Assembly: GCA_009782865.1 (NCBI GenBank)
Contig: WRIF01000026.1
Coordinates: 1-10,859 of the forward strand
From: Promicromonosporaceae bacterium
Lineage (GTDB): Bacteria; Actinomycetota; Actinomycetes; Actinomycetales; Cellulomonadaceae
Direction of reading: 5' to 3'
Length of the DNA stretch: 10,859 nt
Shown: piece by piece, positions 1 to 5,541 of the stretch
Layout of the letters: each line of letters opens with the position of its first letter
How positions within the stretch are numbered: position 1 is the first letter of the stretch
The notes under the pieces: generated by a model
Database searches by the model: none
What the model saw: only the letters and a program-made list of their open reading frames with translations
Told to the model about the DNA's origin: nothing
Program-made: the position numbers and the translations under genes

Positions 1-72
1 CCCTCAACCCCCCCGTCCACCACCCCGTCAACCCCCCCGTCAACCACCCCGTCAACCGCTCCGTCAGCCGCG
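1..72. repeat. 12-bp tandem repeat inside the Asp/Gly-rich gene
   Basis: Read on the plus strand, six consecutive 12-base units begin at 1, 13, 25, 37, 49 and 61, with consensus ccgtcaaccncc. Two further decayed units follow, to about 96. The period is a multiple of three, so the repeat stays in frame and encodes a four-residue (G/V)VDG-like unit. The array reaches the window edge, so its total copy number is unknown. Confidence 0.85.
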
Positions 73-440
73 CCGTCGCCCGGGGCGTCGGCCACTGTGT
101 CATCACCGGCCGTGTCATCGCTCCCGGCGCCGTTGCCCATTGTGTCGTCACTATTCGTGTCGTCGCCGGCGGGCCCTTTCGCCTCGTCGCCGGCGGGCAG
201 GCCATCGCCGTCGGGAGCGGAGGGGGAGGCCGGAAGGCTCGGTTCGCCGTCCGCCGCCGCTCCCTCGGCCGCCTCGGCGCCCGGCTCCTGGGCTATGCCT
301 TTGCCGCCTGGGCCTTCGTCGGCATTGGCCACGGTCAACGGCACCGCCAGCAGGCCGGCCACGGCGGCGCCGACCGCCAGGCGCGCCCAGTGGCGCGGAA
401 GGAGGGGAGACGACGGGGGCACATTGCGACGCACGATCAT
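1..440 (-). CDS. Secreted low-complexity Asp/Gly-rich protein, 3' end outside window
   Basis: On the minus strand an ATG at 440-438 opens a frame that runs without a stop to the window edge (146 codons visible). A strong Shine-Dalgarno AGGAGG lies at 453-448, 7 bases before the start, and decides it. The N-terminus has basic residues (R4, R5, R16, R20) and a hydrophobic stretch (about 21-38), then VANA|DE, a good signal peptidase I site after residue 40. The mature part is low complexity: Ala/Glu/Pro-rich, then GDDT and SDDT-like acidic motifs, then a tandem VDG-type four-residue repeat at the visible end. No enzymatic domain is visible. It may be a surface or cell-wall-spanning linker, possibly Ca-binding through its Asp-rich runs, but that is inference. 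It lies 77 bases downstream of the repeat-propeller gene on the same strand, so the two may be co-expressed as exported proteins. Function unknown. Confidence 0.8.
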   Translation of the reverse strand, partial: MIVRRNVPPSSPLLPRHWARLAVGAAVAGLLAVPLTVANADEGPGGKGIAQEPGAEAAEGAAADGEPSLPASPSAPDGDGLPAGDEAKGPAGDDTNSDDTMGNGAGSDDTAGDDTVADAPGDGAADGAVDGVVDGGVDGVVDGGVE

Positions 441-447
441 GGCGGAA

Positions 448-486
448 CCTCCTGGGGCTGTCCCCAGCCTAGGAGAATCCGTTCTC
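448..486 (-). promoter_or_regulatory. Candidate promoter, dyad and hairpin overlapping the Shine-Dalgarno of the Asp/Gly-rich gene
   Basis: Three elements sit in the leader on the minus strand. One is a perfect dyad (arms GAGAA and TTCTC, 4-base spacer) at 473-486. Next is a TAGGCT -10-like hexamer at 471-466. Last is a 6-bp perfect hairpin (CTGGGG/CCCCAG, 4-base loop) at 467-452, whose 3' arm shares two bases with the AGGAGG Shine-Dalgarno (453-448). No convincing -35 is visible. The dyad could be an operator and the hairpin could limit ribosome access. Both roles are inference from position only. Confidence 0.35.
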
Positions 487-517
487 GGGGGCGGAGGTGG
501 CAGCCGTTGATCGACGG

Positions 518-1807
518 CTAGCCGTTGCGGCGCACCCCAATCGAGTCGCCGCCTGCTCCGTTCCAGTTACCCACCACGGGCAGGTCCGTGTCCCGCCCGA
601 AGCGGAAGACCGAGTGGGCCTGGCCGCCGCCCAGCGAGTTGCTCTGGTAGAACATGCCGTCGCGCCAGATGCCCACCGTGTCGCTGCCGTTGCCGTTCCA
701 GTCGCCAACCAGCAGCGTGTCACCGGTGCGCCCGTAGGTGAACGGCGGGACGTCGGCCTGGCCGGTGCCGTACTGCTGGTTGGTGAGGAAGATCTGGTTG
801 CCGCGGCGAATCCCGAACGTGTCGATCCCGTTGCCGTTCCAGTCGCCCACCAGCAACTCGTCCCCGGCGCGGCCAAAGGAGAAGGTCTGCTCGGCCACCC
901 CGCCGCGCGGGTTGTTGGTGAGGTGGATCAGGTTGCCGCGCCGGATGGCAAAGGTGTCCGTGCCATCGCCGTCCCAGTCGCCCACGTAGATCGTCTCTCC
1001 GGCGCGGCCAAAGGAGGCCACGGTGGTCCCGGAGCCCGGGTGGTTGCCGACGGCCTGGACAATCTGGTTGCCGCGGCGGACCGCAATCGTGTCCACTCCG
1101 CTGCCGTCCCAGTCCCCGACCAGGATCGCGTCATCGGCCCGGCCGAAGGTGAAATCGTGGTGGGCGCCCCCGGCGTTGTTCAGGTTGCGCAGCAGGTAAC
1201 GATTCCCCGGCCGCGGCGGCTCCGGCGGGGGAGGCGGAGCCGGCTCGACGACGGGCGGGGCGGCGCAGGCCCACGGCAGGAAGCCGTAGCCGTAGACATC
1301 GGCCTTGTGGTGTCGGCCGGCCACCCGCCCGTTGCGGTCGACCATACGCTCGCCCATGTCGTCGTTCCCGGCCGGGCGCCGCGCGTCGTCGTAATAGAGG
1401 ATGCCGATGCGCGGGATGCCCCTCTCCGGGTAGTCGCCCGACATGAACACGATGGTGCGCCCGCCGGGAGGGCGCCGCCCCGCCAGTTCCGCCTTGGACA
1501 TCCACAGCCCGTTCTGCCGGAAGTACGCCTCCCATTCGGGCAGGGTCTGCAGGCCGTAGAGCGGGCCGCTGGCCCCGAACGAGCCCAGCAGGTCGCGGAC
1601 AAATCGCACCGAATCGGTAGAGGTGGTGCCGTACCAGCGCCCCACCCACTGCTTGGAGCGGGCGATCACCGCCGCGCCATCGGGCGGCGGGCAGGCCCCA
1701 CCCTCCCCCGGCCAGGCGGCGCTCGCGGGTGGGGCCAGCAGCAGGCCGGCCGTCAGCGCGCTGACCAGAGCAAGGACAATCTTTCGCAGGCGTGGCATGG
1801 GCCCCAT
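518..1807 (-). CDS. Secreted protein: degenerate NlpC/P60-like domain plus GDWDGDG-repeat propeller
   Basis: This is a 429-residue exported protein. A basic N-terminus, a hydrophobic core (about 10-25) and a PPASA|A cleavage site around residue 30 mark a signal peptide. Residues about 45-180 resemble the NlpC/P60 fold: an ARSKQWVGRWYG opening, then TDSVRFV where active enzymes have DCSGFV, then an SKAEL..GGRTIVFMSG segment, then RIGILYYDD where the family has a His. The usual Cys and His are therefore not seen. A Pro-rich linker (PPPPPEPPRPG) leads to five copies of a ~45-47 residue unit with core GDWDGDGTDT and IRRGN, spaced 135-141 bp, which fill the C-terminal half. Such units form beta-propeller or FG-GAP-like surface domains, common in actinobacterial secreted hydrolases. 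The first ATG is used; a second ATG three codons in (1798) is equally possible, because neither has a clear ribosome binding site. It is likely a cell-surface binding protein. The enzymatic role is doubtful. Confidence 0.85.
   Translation of the reverse strand: MGPMPRLRKIVLALVSALTAGLLLAPPASAAWPGEGGACPPPDGAAVIARSKQWVGRWYGTTSTDSVRFVRDLLGSFGASGPLYGLQTLPEWEAYFRQNGLWMSKAELAGRRPPGGRTIVFMSGDYPERGIPRIGILYYDDARRPAGNDDMGERMVDRNGRVAGRHHKADVYGYGFLPWACAAPPVVEPAPPPPPEPPRPGNRYLLRNLNNAGGAHHDFTFGRADDAILVGDWDGSGVDTIAVRRGNQIVQAVGNHPGSGTTVASFGRAGETIYVGDWDGDGTDTFAIRRGNLIHLTNNPRGGVAEQTFSFGRAGDELLVGDWNGNGIDTFGIRRGNQIFLTNQQYGTGQADVPPFTYGRTGDTLLVGDWNGNGSDTVGIWRDGMFYQSNSLGGGQAHSVFRFGRDTDLPVVGNWNGAGGDSIGVRRNG
540..1190 (-). 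repeat. Five coding repeats of ~135-141 bp (GDWDGDG units)
   Basis: The ccagtcgcc-type word that encodes GDW recurs on the plus strand at 563 (variant), 698, 839, 974 and 1109. The spacing is 135, 141, 135 and 135 bases. Each unit encodes a FGR...GDWDGDG.DT..IRRGN pattern. The outermost C-terminal copy is the most diverged (GNWNGAGGDS). The near-constant spacing points to internal duplication of propeller blades. Confidence 0.85.
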
Positions 1808-1878
1808 TCCAGCAGGACGCCCTCGCCGCCGGTAGCCCTGTCACTGGCTGATCGCTCACCGCGCGCCAGGAGGCAGCG

Positions 1879-2160
1879 CTACAGGTACTTGCCCTCCGGG
1901 AAGGTCATGACGTTCCAGGTGACGCCGAACTTGTCGGTGAGCAGGCCCCACCAGTCGCCTCCGCCCCAGGCGGCCTCGACAAACGGGACCGCGATGGTGC
2001 CGCCCTCGGCCAGGGCCGCGAAGGCGGCCTTGAGGTAGTCGAGGTCTGCGGGCTGGCCTGACAGTTCGATGCCGAGGTCGCCGGTGAAGCTGGTCGGCTG
2101 CAGGGTGTCCGACGCCTGCACCCGGAGGCCCTGCGCGGTGCGCAGCACGCCGTAGACCAC
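1879..2160 (-). pseudogene. VOC/PhnB-type protein, N-terminal half missing
   Basis: About 93 codons encode the C-terminal half of a PhnB-like vicinal-oxygen-chelate (glyoxalase-fold) protein. Visible marks are a LRVQASDT segment, GDLGIELSGQ, an AFAALAEGGTIAVPF helix-strand, and the closing WGLLTDKFGVTWNVM. Proteins of this family run to about 140 residues, and the first ~50-60, holding the first beta-alpha-beta module, are not found here in any frame. Reading upstream in the same frame gives about 14 non-family codons and then the TAG that ends the serine hydrolase. The only possible start nearby is a GTG at 2160 with a poor ribosome site (GAGGG one base away). I infer a truncated remnant rather than a working gene. 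No function can be assigned; PhnB-like members often have unknown substrates. Confidence 0.6.
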
Positions 2161-2202
2161 GCCCTCGCGGGTGACCCCGGCGCACGCGGCCAGTCGGCAG
2201 TG

Positions 2203-3177
2203 CTAGCCGGCAAGGAGCGGCCAGACTCCCTCAGAGACGTTGGAGAGCAGGGTCACGATGGCCCCGCTTTCTGGGTTGTACTGCGTCCAGGTGGACACGC
2301 CCCGGTCGCCCCCCTGGAGCATGTAGTCGGGGCCGAGCCAGAAGCCGAGTCCATACGGGCGGTCGCCCGCTCCCATCGGGGCGGGCGTGGTGGGGGTGAG
2401 CACCTCCTCGCGCAGTTCGCGGCTGACGATTCGGTCAGATAGCAGCGCCCGCCAGAACTTGGTCAGGTCGCCCGCGGTGGTGTAGGCGCCGCCGTCGCCT
2501 CCGCCGCGCACCGCCACCAGCAGCACGTTGTGGCGCAGGCCCGTGGGGTGCAGGTAGCCCAGGGCGGCATCCCCCGGCAGCTCGTCTTGCCGCAGGAAGG
2601 CCGAGCGGGTCATCCCGGCCGCGCCGAACACGCGGGCCTCGACCAGCTCGTGAAACGGGGTGCCGCTGACCCGCCCGGCCACCAGGGCGGCCACGCAGAA
2701 GGCGCCATTGTTGTACTTGAACACCCTCCCCGGCGCGCTGACCTGCCGGTGCCCGGCCAGGACGGGCAGAAACTGTTCGGCATCGGTCAGCAGGGCCGTC
2801 GGGACCGAATAGGTCACGGGTGAGGCCGCCACGGACTCGTCCCAGTAGTCGCCGATGCCGGAGGTGTGATTCAGCAGGTGCCGCACGGTGACGCCGTCGT
2901 CGATCAGCGGCAGGTCCGCCCCCAGGATCGGGCGGACGGGATCGTCGAACGCGAGCCGACCGTCGTCCACCAGGGCGGCCACCGCCAGCGCCGTGAACGC
3001 CTTGGTGATGGAGGCCGTGCCGAAGCGGGTGTCAGGGGTGTTGGGCACGCCGTGGGCGCGGTCGGCCAACCCAAACGCGGCCTCCGTGGCCTTGCCGTCG
3101 GCACCATCTACCCTGATCACCCCGCTAAAGCCGTTCAGTTCGGCGGCGGTGATCAGTCTCTGGGCAAGCGCGCGCAT
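2203..3177 (-). CDS. Serine hydrolase, class C beta-lactamase / penicillin-binding-like family
   Basis: This 324-residue protein carries the family's catalytic signature. S56-I-T-K59 is the nucleophile motif, Y155-N-N157 the second motif, and GGDRG (289-293) occupies the third-motif position, where relatives often have a GxDPG-type sequence. HLLNHTSGIGDY (100-111) is the classic conserved block of this superfamily, and PYGLGFW (274-280) is also typical. No signal peptide is seen, so it is probably cytoplasmic. Members hydrolyse esters, amides or D-amino-acid peptides, and the substrate cannot be told from sequence. The C-terminus (SNVSEGVWPLLAG) ends near the usual end of the family but slightly short. 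The start at 3177 has little ribosome-binding sequence but follows a TAGGCT box by 6 bases, which suits a leaderless transcript. It is divergent from the enoyl reductase gene. Confidence 0.88.
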   Translation of the reverse strand: MRALAQRLITAAELNGFSGVIRVDGADGKATEAAFGLADRAHGVPNTPDTRFGTASITKAFTALAVAALVDDGRLAFDDPVRPILGADLPLIDDGVTVRHLLNHTSGIGDYWDESVAASPVTYSVPTALLTDAEQFLPVLAGHRQVSAPGRVFKYNNGAFCVAALVAGRVSGTPFHELVEARVFGAAGMTRSAFLRQDELPGDAALGYLHPTGLRHNVLLVAVRGGGDGGAYTTAGDLTKFWRALLSDRIVSRELREEVLTPTTPAPMGAGDRPYGLGFWLGPDYMLQGGDRGVSTWTQYNPESGAIVTLLSNVSEGVWPLLAG

Positions 3178-3183
3178 GGCGCG

Positions 3184-3189
3184 AGCCTA
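3184..3189 (-). promoter_or_regulatory. Candidate -10 box for leaderless serine hydrolase transcript
   Basis: On the minus strand TAGGCT lies 6 bases upstream of the serine hydrolase ATG and fits the TANNNT pattern. In actinobacteria a -10 at this distance typically gives a transcript starting at the start codon itself, which would explain the missing Shine-Dalgarno. No clear -35 is seen. The same hexamer occurs upstream of the Asp/Gly-rich gene. Confidence 0.35.
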
Positions 3190-3212
3190 GCCGCTATCGG
3201 CGGGGGCATCGA

Positions 3213-3231
3213 GCCCGCCGGCAGGGCGGGC
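3213..3231. other. GC-rich hairpin in the divergent intergenic region
   Basis: GCCCGCC (3213-3219) and GGCGGGC (3225-3231) form a perfect 7-bp stem around a 5-base loop. There is no T-run on either side, so it does not look like an intrinsic terminator. It lies between the two divergent promoters and may simply reflect base composition. Confidence 0.3.
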
Positions 3232-3289
3232 GGCAGGGGGAAGCAGGCGGGCGGCTCGATCCCTGCCCTGGTCAGCGATCTGCGACGGT

Positions 3290-3318
3290 TTCAAGCACCC
3301 ACGAGGCCGGAGTAGGAT
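3290..3318 (+). promoter_or_regulatory. Candidate promoter for the enoyl-ACP reductase gene
   Basis: TTCAAG at 3290-3295 and TAGGAT at 3313-3318 are separated by 17 bases, which suits a housekeeping sigma factor. The -10 matches TANNNT and the -35 is a weak match. This predicts a leader of about 50 bases before the ATG at 3374. Confidence 0.35.
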
Positions 3319-3373
3319 GACGCCGTACACAAAGTAGTGATCCGTGGGATCACCCCAGACCGCAAGGAATCTC

Positions 3374-4159
3374 ATGCAGTTGCTTCAAGGCAAGAATGTG
3401 CTGGTGACCGGCATTCGCACCGATGCGTCGATCGCCTTCCAGGTGGCAAAGGTGGCGCAGGAGGCGGGCGCCAATGTGGTGTTGTCCTCGGTTGAGCGCG
3501 CCATGGACCTGACGCTGGAGGCCGCCGCCAAGCTGCCGACCACGCCGCCTGTGGTCGAGCTCGACGTCACCAACGACGAGCACCTGGCAAGCCTCCCCCA
3601 ACGCCTGAAGGAAGTCGGCTTCGACCGGATCGATGGCGTCGTCCACTCGATTGCCTTCGCCCACCGCACCGTCATGGGCGGCAACATGTTTGACAACGAC
3701 CCCACCGGCGAGTGGGACCGCATCTCGCAGGCCCTGCGCACCTCCGCCTACTCCTACAAGGCGCTGGTCTCCGCCGCCAAGCCACTCATGCCGGCCGGCT
3801 CGGCCGTCGTCGGGCTCACCTACGACTCCCGCTTCGCGTGGCCCGACTACAACTGGATGGGCGTCGCCAAGGCCTGCCTGGAGGCCACCAACCGGTACAT
3901 GGCGCGCGACCTCGGCCGCGACGAGATTCGCTGCAACCTGGTGTCCGCCGGCTCGATCCTGACCCCCGCCGCCCTGGGCGTTCCCGGCTTCGAGGAGCAG
4001 ATGGCCGCCGGTTCCCACAAGATTCCGTTGCCCTGGGACCCCAAGAACGCGCAGCCCGTCGCCCGCTCGGTGGTCGGCCTGCTCTCCGACTGGTTCCCGA
4101 TGACCACCGGCGACGTCGTCTTTGCCGACGGCGGCCTCCACGCGGTCAACGAGGAATAG
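3374..4159 (+). CDS. fabI: Enoyl-[acyl-carrier-protein] reductase (NADH), FabI/InhA type
   Basis: This catalyses the last reductive step of fatty-acid elongation, reducing trans-2-enoyl-ACP with NADH in the cytoplasm. The product is 261 residues, the normal family length. The N-terminal LLQGKNVLVTGIRTDASIAF is the FabI/InhA dinucleotide-binding start (TGIxxDxSIA). DGVVHSIAFA is the conserved SIxF-type strand, and Y159-N-W-M-G-V-A-K166 is the catalytic Tyr-x6-Lys pair in the context YNWMxVAK, as in mycobacterial InhA. TTGDVVFADGG is the standard C-terminal motif. A longer frame opens at GTG 3344, but the ATG at 3374 has AAGGA 5 bases upstream and matches family N-termini, so I use it. It lies 65 bases before the carnitine operon on the same strand. 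It could share a transcript with that operon, although its job is probably housekeeping lipid synthesis. Being InhA-like, it may be a target of reductase inhibitors; that is inference. Confidence 0.92.
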   Translation: MQLLQGKNVLVTGIRTDASIAFQVAKVAQEAGANVVLSSVERAMDLTLEAAAKLPTTPPVVELDVTNDEHLASLPQRLKEVGFDRIDGVVHSIAFAHRTVMGGNMFDNDPTGEWDRISQALRTSAYSYKALVSAAKPLMPAGSAVVGLTYDSRFAWPDYNWMGVAKACLEATNRYMARDLGRDEIRCNLVSAGSILTPAALGVPGFEEQMAAGSHKIPLPWDPKNAQPVARSVVGLLSDWFPMTTGDVVFADGGLHAVNEE

Positions 4160-4185
4160 ACCACTGATTTTCCGCAGTACCTACA

Positions 4186-4197
4186 TTTGTAAACAAA
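4186..4197. promoter_or_regulatory. AT-rich inverted repeat upstream of the carnitine operon
   Basis: TTTGT (4186-4190) and ACAAA (4193-4197) form a perfect inverted repeat with a 2-base spacer. It sits in a markedly AT-richer 65-base gap, 28 bases before the GTG of the MFS gene. The base-composition break and the symmetry suggest an operator or promoter element, for example for a carnitine-responsive or oxygen-responsive regulator. It does not match a CRP or FNR consensus. The regulator is unknown. Confidence 0.35.
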
Positions 4198-4224
4198 CCA
4201 ATCACACTGTCAAGGAGCATTAAC

Positions 4225-5538
4225 GTGCCATCGTTGCAAAATGAAGTGAACTACCGGGGTATGAGCACCACCCGCCGCTGGCTGCTGCTCGCCCTGGTGT
4301 CCGCCGGATCCTCGATCATGTACTACATCCCCTACCTCAGGTGGGTGTTCCCCGATCAGATGGTGGCGGCCCTGGACATTAGCAACCAGCAGTTGGGCCA
4401 GCTGATGTCGGCCTACGCCATCACGGCCCTGGTCTGCTACCTGCCCGCCGGCATCCTTGCCGACAAGATTCGCATGCGGACCCTCAGCTGGATCGGCTAC
4501 CTCTCGACGGCGGCCCTGCTGTTCGTCTACGCCACCCTGCCCTCGTTTGGCGTGATGATCCTGCTGATGATCGCCCTCGGTGTGACCACCATCCTCATCT
4601 GGTGGGGCACCCGCTTCAAGCTGGTGCGCCTGCTGTTTGCTGAGGACCAGTACCAGAGCCGCATCGGCTGGTCGTACATGTTCTTCGCCCTGGCTGGCCT
4701 GGCGATCGGTAACGGCATCGCCCAGATCATCCTGCGCACCTACGGTGAGGGCTACGAGGCCAACTTCCTGCGCGTGCTGCTCATCGTCGTCGGCTCGATC
4801 ATCGCCGTGATGGGTGTCCTGTCCCTGCTGTTTGTCCCGAAGTTCGACAACGAGTTCGACCCGAACGCCGCGCGAGTGTCGCTCTCGGAGTTCTGGCAGG
4901 CGCTGCGCAACCCGGCCGTCATCTTCGCCGCGGTCACCATGTTCTCCGTCTACTTCGTGAACACGTCCATGACCTACACCACCCAGTGGCTGACCATGGG
5001 CCCGGTCCTGGCCTCCACTGTGATCGCCACCAACATCGCCAACCTGCGCTCCTACGGCGTCGGGGTGATCTCCGGCCCGGTCGGTGGCACGCTCACCAAG
5101 ATCGTTGGCTCCACCTCCAAGATGATCATGGGCATCTCGACCATCGTGATCGGCATCCTGCTCGTCTTCATCTTCGTGCCGTGGGGCGCGGGCACCGCCG
5201 TGCTGGCCGCCGTGATCGTGCTGGTGATGGCCTTCTTCACCCTCGCCCAGTTCTACATCGCCTCCGGCCAGCTGACCGAGGCCCGCGTGCCGACGCCCAT
5301 CTTTGGCGCCGCCACCGGCGTCCTCTCGCTGGTTGGCTTCCTGCCCGACACCTTCCGTGACATCATCTTCGGTGGCTGGGTGGACGACTTCGAGGCCGGC
5401 ACCCGCGACAACGCCTTCCAGCAGATCTTCTGGGTGGTGGTTAGCGTGGCAGTCGTCGGCATCATCGCGTCCTACGGGGTGCTGCGCATCTCGCGCAAGA
5501 AGGCCAAGGCCGAAGAGCTCGCCGGAGCCCTGGTGTAG
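4225..5538 (+). CDS. MFS transporter, first gene of carnitine operon (candidate carnitine/acylcarnitine permease)
   Basis: This 437-residue membrane protein has about 12 predicted hydrophobic segments, consistent with the major facilitator superfamily. After TM2, AGILADKIRMR (about 75-85) is the MFS motif A (GxLaDrxgrr-like). The loop with KFDNEFDPNAARVSLSEFW (206-224) is the usual central cytoplasmic loop between the two six-helix halves. The C-terminus is basic (RKKAKAE). The start is GTG at 4225, supported by AAGGAG at 4212-4217 with 7 bases spacing. It ends 3 bases before the esterase start, so the two are probably translationally coupled. Enterobacterial carnitine operons use the unrelated BCCT antiporter CaiT. 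None is present here, so this protein is the natural candidate for carnitine, gamma-butyrobetaine or acylcarnitine transport. The family is certain and the substrate is inference. Confidence 0.85.
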   Translation: MPSLQNEVNYRGMSTTRRWLLLALVSAGSSIMYYIPYLRWVFPDQMVAALDISNQQLGQLMSAYAITALVCYLPAGILADKIRMRTLSWIGYLSTAALLFVYATLPSFGVMILLMIALGVTTILIWWGTRFKLVRLLFAEDQYQSRIGWSYMFFALAGLAIGNGIAQIILRTYGEGYEANFLRVLLIVVGSIIAVMGVLSLLFVPKFDNEFDPNAARVSLSEFWQALRNPAVIFAAVTMFSVYFVNTSMTYTTQWLTMGPVLASTVIATNIANLRSYGVGVISGPVGGTLTKIVGSTSKMIMGISTIVIGILLVFIFVPWGAGTAVLAAVIVLVMAFFTLAQFYIASGQLTEARVPTPIFGAATGVLSLVGFLPDTFRDIIFGGWVDDFEAGTRDNAFQQIFWVVVSVAVVGIIASYGVLRISRKKAKAEELAGALV

Positions 5539-5541
5539 CCC

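Noticed and set aside
1..96. CRISPR array
   Set aside because: The 12-base units are directly adjacent with no spacers and lie inside a coding frame.
497..2038. Long plus-strand open frame opposite the secreted repeat protein
   Set aside because: It is antisense to a gene with a signal peptide and regular repeats, its own product shows only reflected repeats, and long spurious frames are expected in GC-rich DNA.
3374..4159. The FabI/InhA-type reductase as the missing crotonobetainyl-CoA reductase
   Set aside because: CaiA is a flavin-dependent acyl-CoA dehydrogenase-type enzyme. This protein has a standard fatty-acid-synthesis FabI/InhA sequence and lies outside the tight operon, so a housekeeping role is much more likely.
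4188..4206. CRP/FNR-type operator in the gap before the MFS gene (TGTAA ... TCACA)
   Set aside because: The half-sites are separated by 9 bases instead of the 6 expected for CRP, and no FNR pattern fits. Only the short TTTGT/ACAAA dyad was kept.
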